Of a DNA stretch of 64,000 nt, positions 25,310-33,470 are shown one piece after another. The first letter of the stretch is position 1. Every line of letters begins with the position of its first letter. The notes below the pieces were generated by a model, which ran no database searches, was not told where the DNA came from, and worked only from the letters and a program-made list of their open reading frames with translations. The DNA comes from VRUE01 sp963697915 (GTDB taxonomy: Bacteria > Actinomycetota > Thermoleophilia > Solirubrobacterales > 70-9). The position numbers and the translations under genes were made by a program. The DNA lies in NCBI GenBank assembly GCA_963697915.1, contig OY969103.1:1054001-1118000 (forward strand), written 5' to 3'.

Positions 25310-26537
25310 CTTTGCTCGCTTTTGGCCGTGCCGACTCCAGGCGCAGGGCGGCGGCCACGAGGGCGCCGAGCCGGGCCGGCGGCGCCGCCAGTTGGATCCC
25401 GATCGGGCGCCCCTCCGGGTCTCGCCCGCAGGGGACGGAGAGGGCGGGCCAGTCGAGGGCGTTGTAGAGGCGGGTGAAGCGCACCGAGACGGCGGTCCGC
25501 TCGGCGTCGCGGTCGGGAGCAGCGACGGGCGTGGTCGGCGAGGCGACGACGTCGACACCGGCGAGCTCCCTGGCCGCCGAGGCGCGGCCCTCCGCCAGGT
25601 CGCGGCGATCGCGCTCGAGCTGGTCCGGCCGCACCCGCCTGACCCTGGCCACGTCCTCGCGGATCGAGTCCGGGAAGTCAGCCGGCCGGCGGTCGATCTC
25701 GCCGCCCCAGGCTCGCTCCAGGTCGGCGGCGATGAGGCGCGCGTATCCGCGCGCCCGCCACTCGATCCGCGCCGGGCGAAGCTCGAAGCCCGGGCCCTCG
25801 CTCGCCGCCGCCAGCAACCCCCGGCAGGCGGCGGAGACGGCCGGGTCCGACTCTTCCATCAGGTCCTCGAGAACGCCCACCCGGAGGCTCCCGGGCGACG
25901 GTGGCAGCGGCGCCGCCGCGAGCGCCTCGTAAGCGGCCAGGCCGGTTCGCACGTCCGCGGCGACGACGCCGATGCAGTCGAAGGCGGGCGCCGCGGCGAG
26001 GCAGCCGCGGCTCGGTATCGAGCCCGAGGCCGGCTTGAAGCCGACCACGCCGCAGTAGGCGGCGGGGATGCGGAGCGAGCCGGAGAGGTCGGTGCCCAGC
26101 CCGAGCGGGCAGAGGCCGGCGGCGACCGCCACGGCGGAGCCCGAGGAGGAGCCGCCGGGGCTGAGCGAGCGATCGACGGGGTTCAGGCAGGGCGGGAAGC
26201 CGGGCGCCTGGCCGCCGGTCGACCAGCCCAGCGGGTCCATCGCCGCCTTGCCGACAGGAGCCGCGCCGGCCGCTCGTAGCCGGGCGACGGCTGCCGCGTC
26301 CTCGTCGGCGCGCCGGGAGTGCCCAGGCAGCCCCGCGGTGGTCGGCATGCCGCGCACGTCGAGGACGTCCTTGACGGCAACCGCGACTCCCCTCAGCCCG
26401 GTCGCGCTCTCGGCGCCGCGGCCGGGCTGGGCGCGGGCGAGGCAATCGGCGTCGAGCGCCCAGAAGGCGCCCAGCTCCCGTGCCGTCCGGCGCCAGGCGC
26501 CGAGCCCGGTCGCCGCCCCCGGCGGCGCGGCGCTCAT
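25290..26537 (-). CDS. Amidase (amidase-signature family)
   Basis: The 415-residue protein has the Ser-cisSer-Lys catalytic set: the lysine in 'GVAVAVKDVLDVRGMPT' near residue 52 and the serines in 'LSPGGSSSGSAVAVAAG' and 'GTDLSGSLRIPAAYCG'. It is a little shorter than typical members (450-500). It hydrolyses a carboxamide to acid and ammonia or amine in the cytoplasm. It is coupled to the CoA ligase upstream by ATGA and overlaps the GDH start by 20 nt. In this operon it may open or trim an amide intermediate; AtzF/GatA-like roles cannot be excluded. Confidence 0.88.
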   Translation of the reverse strand: MSAAPPGAATGLGAWRRTARELGAFWALDADCLARAQPGRGAESATGLRGVAVAVKDVLDVRGMPTTAGLPGHSRRADEDAAAVARLRAAGAAPVGKAAMDPLGWSTGGQAPGFPPCLNPVDRSLSPGGSSSGSAVAVAAGLCPLGLGTDLSGSLRIPAAYCGVVGFKPASGSIPSRGCLAAAPAFDCIGVVAADVRTGLAAYEALAAAPLPPSPGSLRVGVLEDLMEESDPAVSAACRGLLAAASEGPGFELRPARIEWRARGYARLIAADLERAWGGEIDRRPADFPDSIREDVARVRRVRPDQLERDRRDLAEGRASAARELAGVDVVASPTTPVAAPDRDAERTAVSVRFTRLYNALDWPALSVPCGRDPEGRPIGIQLAAPPARLGALVAAALRLESARPKASKDGSAQR

Positions 26538-28096
26538 GACGCCTCCGCGGCGGCCTCCGCCGCGAGGCGGAGCACCGCGTCGCGGCGCGGCTTGCCCAGC
26601 GAGGTCCTCGGTATCTCCGCCACCAGGACGTACTCCTTGGGGCACTTGTAGGCGGAGAGGCGGCCGCGGCAGAAACGCGTCAGCCGCTCGGGGTCGAGGC
26701 TCCCGGCGGGCCGGACGACGGCCACCACCCGCTCCCCCCAACGCTCGGAGGGGAGCCCGACGACGACCGCCTCGAGGACCTGGTCGTCGCCCTCGAGCAC
26801 CGCCTCGACCTCGCGCGGGTAGACGTTGAGGCCGCCGCTGACGATCATCTCTTTGCTGCGGCCGACGATCCGGTGCTCGCCGCCGGGCTCGACCCTGGCG
26901 ATGTCGCCGCTCCGGAACCAGCCGTCGGCGGCGAAGTCCTCGCCGGGGTCGCGGCCGGCGTACCCGGCGAAGACCTGGGGGCCCCTGACCAGCAGCTCCC
27001 CCTCCTCGCCCGGCGCCGCGAGGCTGCCGTCGGCGAGCGCGACCGCGGTCTCGATGCCCGGCAGGGGGACGCCGACACAGCCCGGGACGCGGGGGCCGTC
27101 GTAGAGGTTGGAGAGGACCAGGCCCGCCTCGGTGCTCCCGTAGCGCTCCAGCGGCACCTGTCCCAGCCAGCCGGCGACCCGCTCGGCGAGCGCGGCCGGC
27201 AGCGCCGCCGAGCCGGAGACCGCCAGGCGCAGCTCGGCCCGGTCCGGCGCCTGCCGGTCGAGTCGCTCGTACATCGCCGGGACCGCGAAGAGGACGGTGG
27301 CGAGGGGGTCGGCGATCAGCTCCAGGGTCCGCGCCGGATCGAAGCGCGGCTCGACGACCAGGCTGGAGCCGGCCAGCAGCGAGATGTGGACGCCGCTCAG
27401 CCCGTGTTGGTGGGAGAAGGGCAGGGAGTGAACCAGGCGGTCGTCGGGCCGCCACCGCCAGGCGGCCATCGCGCCCCGCACCGAGGCCAGCAGGTTCGCG
27501 TGGCTGAGCGGCACCGCCTTCGGCCGCCCGGTCGTGCCGGAGGTGTAGGCGAGGATCGCCGGCCCCGGCTCGGCCACCGGCGGGCCGGCGGGCGGGGCAC
27601 CGGCGGCGAGGTCGTCCAGCCCCTCGCCGAGGTCGGCGACCAGCGCCGGCCGCCGCGACTCGGCCAGCGTGGCCAGGGCCGCGTCGGCGAGCGCCGCCGC
27701 CGGAGCCGAGTCGGCGAGCAGGCGGGCAAGCTCGAACTCGGTCATCGCGGCGTCGCCGAGCACGGCCGTGGCCCCGACCCGGATCGTCGCCAGGTAGGCG
27801 ACCACGAAGCCGAGCGAGGAGGGGCCGGCGATCAGCACCCGCGAGCCCGGGCCGATCCCGCGCCGTCCGAGCCCGGCGCCGACCCGCGCCGCCCGCTCGC
27901 ACAGCTCGGCGTGGCTGACGGTGACGCCGTCGCAGGTCAGCGTCGCGGCCGGCGCCGCGACCGCCTCGATCGCCGCCGAGAGGTTGCCGGGAGCCTGCAG
28001 CCGTGCCCGCAGGGCGCCCGCGTCGCCGAAGTCGTCGCCGAGGTGGCGACGCCACGCCGCCAGCACCTCGGGCCGCACCGCGCCCACCTCGATCAC
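26534..28096 (-). CDS. AMP-dependent acyl-CoA synthetase/ligase
   Basis: A 520-residue adenylate-forming enzyme. The P-loop 'ILAYTSGTTGRPKAVPLS' (near residue 175), 'ERYGSTEAGLV' (A5, near 320), 'GWFRSGDIARV' (A7) and 'GRSKEMIVSGGLNVYPREVE' (A8) are all intact, and the final lysine lies in 'TSLGKPRRDAVLRL'. Such enzymes activate a carboxylate as acyl-AMP and transfer it to CoA. The GTG start overlaps the cyclase stop (GTGA), and the end overlaps the amidase (ATGA). The likely role is to prime the acid from the amide-degrading pathway for beta-oxidation; the acid is unknown. Confidence 0.9.
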   Translation of the reverse strand: MIEVGAVRPEVLAAWRRHLGDDFGDAGALRARLQAPGNLSAAIEAVAAPAATLTCDGVTVSHAELCERAARVGAGLGRRGIGPGSRVLIAGPSSLGFVVAYLATIRVGATAVLGDAAMTEFELARLLADSAPAAALADAALATLAESRRPALVADLGEGLDDLAAGAPPAGPPVAEPGPAILAYTSGTTGRPKAVPLSHANLLASVRGAMAAWRWRPDDRLVHSLPFSHQHGLSGVHISLLAGSSLVVEPRFDPARTLELIADPLATVLFAVPAMYERLDRQAPDRAELRLAVSGSAALPAALAERVAGWLGQVPLERYGSTEAGLVLSNLYDGPRVPGCVGVPLPGIETAVALADGSLAAPGEEGELLVRGPQVFAGYAGRDPGEDFAADGWFRSGDIARVEPGGEHRIVGRSKEMIVSGGLNVYPREVEAVLEGDDQVLEAVVVGLPSERWGERVVAVVRPAGSLDPERLTRFCRGRLSAYKCPKEYVLVAEIPRTSLGKPRRDAVLRLAAEAAAEAS

Positions 28097-28776
28097 TCCC
28101 CTGGGCTTGGCGAAGCCGCGGCGGCGCGCGCCGCCGGATCGCCGAGCCGGGCGATGACCCGGGCCGGGGCGCCGTTCTCGTTCTCCAGCCGCAGCGGCAG
28201 CGCGATCAGGTCGAAGCCGTTGGCCGGCAGCTCGAGCAGGTTGACCAGGTTCTCGATCAGGACCACCTCCGCCCCGAGCAGCACTGTGTGGTTCGGCCAG
28301 GGATCCGTCTCGTCGACGGCGAAGTCGAGCGCCAGGGCCGAGGGCCCGGCCGAGGCGATCGCCTCGGCGGCCCGAGGGGAGAGGAACGGGTTGTCCTCGT
28401 AGAGCCGTGGCCCGCGGTAGTTCGCGTCGCTCCAGCCGGTGGCGAGGACGAGGATCTTGCCGCGGACGACGTCCGGCCTGAAGCCGAGCCGCTCGAGGGT
28501 GGTCAGCCGGATCGGCTCGCCCGGGCGGGCGTCGCTCAGGTCGAGCTTCACGCCCGGGCGGACGAAGCGGTCGACGGCGAGCTGGTCGATCGAGCGGCCG
28601 TCCTCGATGAAGTGCGAGGGGGCGTCGATGTGGGTGCCGGTGTGGATGCTGAAGCTGGCGATCGTGTTGCGGACGCCGTCGCGCTCGAAGACGTGCATCG
28701 ACTCGAAGCTCGGCTGGGGATGCCCCGGGACCGGAACCGTCCGCGTCGAGAAGGGCATTGTCAGGTCAAGCAGCAT
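28093..28776 (-). CDS. Cyclase-family metal hydrolase (kynurenine formamidase-like)
   Basis: The 227-residue protein has the family signature 'HTGTHIDAPSHF' near residue 46, which binds a metal, and a conserved 'VLATGWSDANY' further on. Relatives include kynurenine formamidase, isatin hydrolase and other enzymes that open cyclic or N-formyl amides. I start it at the ATG at 28776 ('MLLDLTMPFS'), leaving an 11-nt overlap with the permease; the frame allows eight more codons upstream. Placement among amide-handling enzymes fits a ring-opening or deformylating hydrolase. The substrate is not known. Confidence 0.82.
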   Translation of the reverse strand: MLLDLTMPFSTRTVPVPGHPQPSFESMHVFERDGVRNTIASFSIHTGTHIDAPSHFIEDGRSIDQLAVDRFVRPGVKLDLSDARPGEPIRLTTLERLGFRPDVVRGKILVLATGWSDANYRGPRLYEDNPFLSPRAAEAIASAGPSALALDFAVDETDPWPNHTVLLGAEVVLIENLVNLLELPANGFDLIALPLRLENENGAPARVIARLGDPAARAAAASPSPGE

Positions 28777-29776
28777 CGCCGCTCCTTTGCGCGCTGCCAC
28801 GAGCTCCCAGCTCGCGCAGGCGGTCGCGCAGGGACCTCACCAACGTGCCGACGCCGCCGGCGAGGCCGTCGGGCAGGAAGAGCACGACGACGATCAGGCC
28901 GACGCCGAGGAAGATCGACTGGTACTGGTCGCCGCCGACGATCGCGGTGCCGCCGATCACCGCCGCCGCCCCGAGCAGCGGCCCGACGATCGAGTTCCTG
29001 CCGCCGATGATCGCGTAGGCGACGATGAAGATCGACGGGAAGACGCCCCAGACCCGTGGGTGCGCGACCTGGAGGTAGGGAGCCGAGAAGGCGCCGGCGG
29101 CGGCGCTGAAGCTCGCCGCCCAGACGAACGCCATCGCCCGCATGCGGGTGACCTTGATCCCAACCGAGGCGGCGAGCTGCTCGTCCTGGGCGATGCCGCG
29201 CAGCGCGAGCAAGCGGGGGCCGGAGGCGACCAGGCGGGCGATGCCCATGCAGATGACCATGATCGCGGCGATCAGGTAGAAGCTGCCCAGCGGCGAGGCG
29301 AGGTCGAGCGTCTGCCCGGCGATCGTCAGGAGCGGAAGCGGCACGGTCACCAGGCCCGCGCCGGCGCCGGTCAGGTCGGGCGTGAGCACGATCACCTGGT
29401 CGATCGCGAGCAGGCTGACCAGGGTCAACACCGCGAAGGCGGTGCTGCGGGCGCGCAGGAACGGGAAGGCGAGCAGGGCGCCGATCAGGGTGGCGAAGAG
29501 GACCGCGAGCAGGGCCGCGAAGCCAATCGGGATCCCGGTGCGCTCGAGCAGGATCGCGATCGCGTAGGCGCCGAGCGAGCCGAACCCCGCCTGGCCGAAA
29601 CTGAACAGCCCCGTCTGCATCAACAGCCAGGCCCCCATCGCGGGGACCGTGAACATCGCGATGCTGGTCATCACGCTCAGGTAGTAGGCGTCCTGCCCGA
29701 CCAGGTAGGGCGCCAGCACGACCAGGGCGACCAGCCCCGCGGCTCCCCGCCAGGTCCCCGATCTCACCGCGCTCAT
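28766..29776 (-). CDS. Branched-chain amino acid-type ABC permease (LivM-like)
   Basis: A 336-residue inner-membrane permease with about eight to ten hydrophobic segments and the family motif 'GLFSFGQAGFGSLGAYA' near residue 60, the cytoplasmic loop 'LALRGIAQDEQLAASVGIKVTRMRAMAFVWAA', and 'PRVWGVFPSIFIVAYAIIGGRNSIVGPLLGAA' near the end. It pairs with the LivH-type permease, to which it is coupled by ATGA. The importer moves a small carboxylated or amide-type substrate bound by the lipoprotein encoded upstream. Specificity is inferred from the operon only. Confidence 0.92.
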   Translation of the reverse strand: MSAVRSGTWRGAAGLVALVVLAPYLVGQDAYYLSVMTSIAMFTVPAMGAWLLMQTGLFSFGQAGFGSLGAYAIAILLERTGIPIGFAALLAVLFATLIGALLAFPFLRARSTAFAVLTLVSLLAIDQVIVLTPDLTGAGAGLVTVPLPLLTIAGQTLDLASPLGSFYLIAAIMVICMGIARLVASGPRLLALRGIAQDEQLAASVGIKVTRMRAMAFVWAASFSAAAGAFSAPYLQVAHPRVWGVFPSIFIVAYAIIGGRNSIVGPLLGAAAVIGGTAIVGGDQYQSIFLGVGLIVVVLFLPDGLAGGVGTLVRSLRDRLRELGARGSAQRSGDAA

Positions 29777-30639
29777 GCCGACTGCCTCCCGGCCTTCGCC
29801 ATCAGGCCTTCCGGCTTGACCAGGATCACGGCCATGACCAGCACGTAGACGAGCAGGATCGAGAGGTCGCCGACGTAGGTCACCCCGAAGGTCTCGATCG
29901 CGGCCAGGGTGAAGGAGCCGGCCACGGCCCCGGTGACGCTGCCGAGGCCGCCGAGGATGAGGATGATGAACATCTTGAGGATGATCGGTTCGCCGATGGC
30001 GGGGCTGACCGAGGTGATCGGCATCAGCAGGCCGCCGGCGACGGCGGCCAGGCCGGCGCCGATCGCGAACCCCGCGGCGCGCAGCCGGTTGATCCGCACC
30101 CCCATCAGGATCGCCGCCTCGGTGTTCTGCGCCAGCGCCCGCAGCGCCTGCCCGAGCCGGGTCCAGCGCAGGGCCGCGAAGAGCCCGGCGACGAGGACGA
30201 GGGCGCTGATCGCGGCGACCAGCTTGTAGCTGCTGACCGTCGCCGGGCCCAGCGCGATCGTCCCCGAGATCGGTTCGTCGGCGAATCTGTCGGTCTCGCC
30301 GAAGAGGACGATCGCCGCCCCCTGGGTGGCGAGGAGGAGGCCGAGGGTGGCGACCATCGCCCGCGACTCGTCCGACTGGACCGGCCGGATGATCGCCCAC
30401 TCGGTCAGCGCCCCGAAGGCGCCGACCGCGATCGCGGCGAGGATCAGCGCGACCAGGAACGGGAGGTGGCTGCTCCCGTAAGCGAAGAAGACGACGTAGG
30501 CCCCCAGCATGTACATCTGGCCGTGGGCGAAGTTGATGATCCGCATCACGCTGAAGACCAGGCTCAGCCCGATCGCGATCAGCGTGTACATGCCCGCCAG
30601 CAGAATGCAGTTGACGAGCGCCTGCAGTGCCACACTCAC
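29773..30639 (-). CDS. Branched-chain amino acid-type ABC permease (LivH-like)
   Basis: The 288-residue permease has 'VMRIINFAHGQMYMLGAYV' near residue 30, 'VATLGLLLATQGAAIVLFG', 'LGQALRALAQNTEAAILMGV' (the ATPase-contacting loop) and 'ILILGGLGSVTGAVAGSF'. All are characteristic of LivH. The GTG start is preceded by GAGAGGAGGG, an unusually strong ribosome site, which decides it against the longer frame that begins inside livF. It forms the permease heterodimer with LivM. Confidence 0.92.
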   Translation of the reverse strand: MSVALQALVNCILLAGMYTLIAIGLSLVFSVMRIINFAHGQMYMLGAYVVFFAYGSSHLPFLVALILAAIAVGAFGALTEWAIIRPVQSDESRAMVATLGLLLATQGAAIVLFGETDRFADEPISGTIALGPATVSSYKLVAAISALVLVAGLFAALRWTRLGQALRALAQNTEAAILMGVRINRLRAAGFAIGAGLAAVAGGLLMPITSVSPAIGEPIILKMFIILILGGLGSVTGAVAGSFTLAAIETFGVTYVGDLSILLVYVLVMAVILVKPEGLMAKAGRQSA

Positions 30640-30655
30640 TTTCGCTGCCCTCCTC

Positions 30656-31387
30656 TCATGTCGACAGGTACGCCTCCTTGACGAGCTCGCTGGCCGCGAC
30701 CTCCTCGGTGGGGCCGGAGACGCGCATCTCACCCAGCTCGAGGACGTAGACGAAGGAGGCGAGGCCGAAGGCGAGCTGGGCGTTCTGCTCGACCAGGAGG
30801 ACCCCGATTCCGTCTTCGCTGGCCAGCGACCTGACCACGCCGCCGATCTCGGCGACCACTTTCGGCGCCAGCCCGATCGAGGGCTCGTCCATCAGCAGCA
30901 GGCGCGGCCGCCCCATCAGGGCACGGCCGATCGCGAGCAGCTGCTGCTCACCGCCGCTCAGGGTTCCGGCCGGCTGTCCCGCCCGCGAGGCGAGCAGCGG
31001 AAAGCGCTCCTTGAGGCGCGCGACGTCGGGCCCGACCTCACGCAGCGGGCGCAGGTAGCCGCCCATCCTGAGGTTCTCCTCGACGGTCATCTCGGCGAAG
31101 AGCTGGCGCCCCTCGAGCACGTGGCCGAGGCCGGCGCGGACGCGCCGGCGCGGCGACCAGGCCTGGATCTCCTCGCCCTCGAGGCGAATCGCTCCGCTCC
31201 TCACCTGGTGCAGCCCGGAGATCGTCCGCAGCAAGGTGCTCTTGCCGGCGCCATTGGAGCCGACGATCGCGACGACCTCGCCCGGCGCGACCCGCAGCGA
31301 GATCCGCTCGAGCGTCGGCGTGCCGGGAACGAGGCTGACGCCCAGCCCCTCGACCCCGAGCAACGGCTGGCCCGCGACGTCGCTCAC
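30656..31387 (-). CDS. ABC transporter ATP-binding protein (LivF-like)
   Basis: The 243-residue ATPase has Walker A 'VGSNGAGKSTLLRTI', the LivF-type 'EGRQLFAEMTVEENLRMG', signature 'LSGGEQQLLAIGRALM', Walker B 'LLLMDEPSIGLAPKVV' and the switch histidine replaced by glutamine in 'LLVEQNAQLAF', which is normal for LivF. The GTG start overlaps the aminotransferase stop. It energises the LivHM permease together with LivG. The livG and livF genes are separated by the aminotransferase gene, an unusual insertion of an enzyme between the two ATPases. Confidence 0.93.
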   Translation of the reverse strand: MSDVAGQPLLGVEGLGVSLVPGTPTLERISLRVAPGEVVAIVGSNGAGKSTLLRTISGLHQVRSGAIRLEGEEIQAWSPRRRVRAGLGHVLEGRQLFAEMTVEENLRMGGYLRPLREVGPDVARLKERFPLLASRAGQPAGTLSGGEQQLLAIGRALMGRPRLLLMDEPSIGLAPKVVAEIGGVVRSLASEDGIGVLLVEQNAQLAFGLASFVYVLELGEMRVSGPTEEVAASELVKEAYLST

Positions 31388-32679
31388 GGGGAACCACCCA
31401 GGACCCGGTCGACGGCGGCCTCGAAGGCGGTCAGGCCGCGCTCGCAGTCCTCGGCGGAGAGGTTGAGCGGCGGCAGCAGGCGGATCACGTTGCGGTAGAA
31501 GCCGGCCGGCAGCGTGATCACGCCGTTGCGGCGGCTCTGACGGACGACCTCCTCGACCAGGTCCGGGGCCGGCTCGCGGGTCTGCGGGTCGGCGACCAGC
31601 TCGATCCCGATCATCGCCCCGCGCCCCCTCACCTCGCCGATCTGGGGATGGCGCTCGGCGAGCGCGCCGAGGCGTCCCCACAGCGTCTCCACGAGCCGCT
31701 CGATCCGCGCGTCGAGGTCCGGCTCCTGGAGCCGGTCGAGGAGGGCGAGGGCGGCGGCGCAGCTGACCGGGTTGCCGCCGAAGGTGCCGCCGTAGCCACC
31801 CTGGCCGACGCTGTCCATCACCTCGGCCCTGCCGGTCACCGCGGCGACCGGGAGGCCGCCGCCGAGCGACTTGCCGCTGACGAGGATGTCCACCTCCGCG
31901 CCGGAGGACTCGACCGCCCAGACCGGGCCGGTGCGGCGCAGCCCGCACTGGATCTCGTCGACCGCGAAGACGATCCCCTTCTCACGGCAGATCGCCCCCA
32001 GGGCACGCAGGAACTCGTCCGGCAGGGGAATGATCCCGCCCTCGCCCTGGACCGGCTCGACCATCAGGCAGGCGACCTCGCTCGGGTCGACCTCCGCTTC
32101 GAAGAGCCGCCGCAGCCCGGCGAGCGCCTGCTCGGTCGAGACCCCCCGGTAGGGATAGGGCGCGGGAGCGTGGTAGACCTCGGGCACGAAGGGGCCCAGG
32201 CCGCGCTTGTAGGGGCTCACCTTGCCGGCCATCGCGAGGCCGAGCATCGTGCGGCCGTGGAAGGCGCGCTCGAGGACGACGACGCCGCGCCGGCCGGTCG
32301 CCGCGCGGGCCGCCTTGACCGCGTTCTCCACCGCCTCGCTGCCCGAGTTGACGAGCAGCGTGCGCTGGTCGCCGGGCGCCGGGGAGAGCTCGCCGAGGCG
32401 CCGGCAGAGGTCGACGTAGGGCTCGTAGAGAGCGACGATCGCGCACTGGTGCAGGTAGCGGTCGGTCTGTCGGTGGATCGCCTCGACCACCGCCTCGTCG
32501 CCGTGGCCGAGGTTGAGCGCGCCGATCCCGGAGGCGAAGTCGACGAGGGTGCGCCCCTCGAGGTCGACGATCGCGCCGCCGCTCGCCGAGTCGACGGTGA
32601 GCTCGGTCGAGGTGATGCCGCGCACGACGTGTTCGCGGGCGGCGGCCAGCAGCGCCTCGTTGGAGGGTGTGCGCGTCAT
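31384..32679 (-). CDS. Class III (omega-amino acid) aminotransferase, GabT-like
   Basis: A 431-residue PLP enzyme. The PLP lysine lies in 'VDILVSGKSLGGGLPVAA', the phosphate/ring contacts in 'NSGSEAVENAVKAAR' and 'FHGRTMLG', and the aspartate in 'FAVDEIQCGLRRTG'. Sequence character is that of 4-aminobutyrate or related omega-aminotransferases, which move the terminal amino group to 2-oxoglutarate. It sits between livG and livF with 4-nt overlaps on both sides. With the operon's NAD-GDH it forms a deamination cycle; the amino acid would be the product of lactam opening. Confidence 0.9.
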   Translation of the reverse strand: MTRTPSNEALLAAAREHVVRGITSTELTVDSASGGAIVDLEGRTLVDFASGIGALNLGHGDEAVVEAIHRQTDRYLHQCAIVALYEPYVDLCRRLGELSPAPGDQRTLLVNSGSEAVENAVKAARAATGRRGVVVLERAFHGRTMLGLAMAGKVSPYKRGLGPFVPEVYHAPAPYPYRGVSTEQALAGLRRLFEAEVDPSEVACLMVEPVQGEGGIIPLPDEFLRALGAICREKGIVFAVDEIQCGLRRTGPVWAVESSGAEVDILVSGKSLGGGLPVAAVTGRAEVMDSVGQGGYGGTFGGNPVSCAAALALLDRLQEPDLDARIERLVETLWGRLGALAERHPQIGEVRGRGAMIGIELVADPQTREPAPDLVEEVVRQSRRNGVITLPAGFYRNVIRLLPPLNLSAEDCERGLTAFEAAVDRVLGGSP

Positions 32680-33449
32680 ACCCGCGCCTCCTCCGTCGCC
32701 GAGCCCAGGTAGGCCTCGATCACCCGCTCGTCGTCGCGGATCTCGGCCGGTGTCCCGTCGGCGATCTTGCGGCCGAAGTCGAGGACGACGATGCGATCGC
32801 AGACGTCCATCACGGCGCCCACGTTGTGCTCGACCAGGAGCAGCGCGACGCCCTGCGCGCGGAGCTCGCGGCAGAGCTCGAGCAGGGCCCTTCCCTCGCT
32901 GGCCTCGAGCCCGGCCAGCGGCTCGTCGAGCAGGAGAAGGTGGGGCTCGGCGCAGAGCGCCATGCCGACGCTGACCAGGCGCCGCGTGCCGTGCGGCAGG
33001 TCGGCGCAGCGCAGAGCGCGGACCTCGCGCAGGCCGGGAACGCGGCCACAGACTTCCTCGAGCGTGGCCTCGGCCCGCTCGGCGTCACCGACGCCGCCGA
33101 GCGAGCCGAGCAGGCCGCTGTCCCGGCGCAGGCGCCGGTAGGAGGCGACGGTGAGCGCCTCGGCGACCGTCATCTCCGGGAAGACCGCCGCGCCCTGGAA
33201 GGTCCTGACCAGGCCGCGCGCGGCGATCTCGTGGGTCGGCTGGCGGGTGATCGGCTCACCGGCGAAGCGGACCGCTCCGGCCCGCGGCCTGACGAACCCT
33301 GTGATCACGTTGAAGAGGGTCGTCTTGCCCGCCCCGTTGGGGCCGATCAAGCCGAGGATCTCACCCTCTCCGAGATCGAAGCTCACCTCGGACAGCGCCT
33401 TGACGCCGCCGAAGTGAACCTCGATCTCCTCCACGCTCAGGAGTGCCAT
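32676..33449 (-). CDS. ABC transporter ATP-binding protein (LivG-like)
   Basis: The 257-residue ATPase has Walker A 'GPNGAGKTTLFNVITGF', the LivG-type 'ARGLVRTFQGAAVFPEMTV', Walker B 'LLLLDEPLAGLEASEG' and the switch histidine in 'LLVEHNVGAVMDVCDRIVVLDFG'. The usual C-loop 'LSxGxxR' is changed to 'LPHGTRRLV', which is common in LivG. The typical GNG...C-terminal extension 'VIEAYLGS' is present. It overlaps the aminotransferase start by 4 nt. Confidence 0.92.
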   Translation of the reverse strand: MALLSVEEIEVHFGGVKALSEVSFDLGEGEILGLIGPNGAGKTTLFNVITGFVRPRAGAVRFAGEPITRQPTHEIAARGLVRTFQGAAVFPEMTVAEALTVASYRRLRRDSGLLGSLGGVGDAERAEATLEEVCGRVPGLREVRALRCADLPHGTRRLVSVGMALCAEPHLLLLDEPLAGLEASEGRALLELCRELRAQGVALLLVEHNVGAVMDVCDRIVVLDFGRKIADGTPAEIRDDERVIEAYLGSATEEARV

Positions 33450-33470
33450 CGTGCCGATCCGTCCGCCGAG

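Noticed and set aside
25310..25558. 83-codon upstream extension of the NAD-GDH frame
   Set aside because: Lies within the amidase gene and has low-complexity Ser/Pro/Arg sequence; family N-termini begin near the ATG at 25309.
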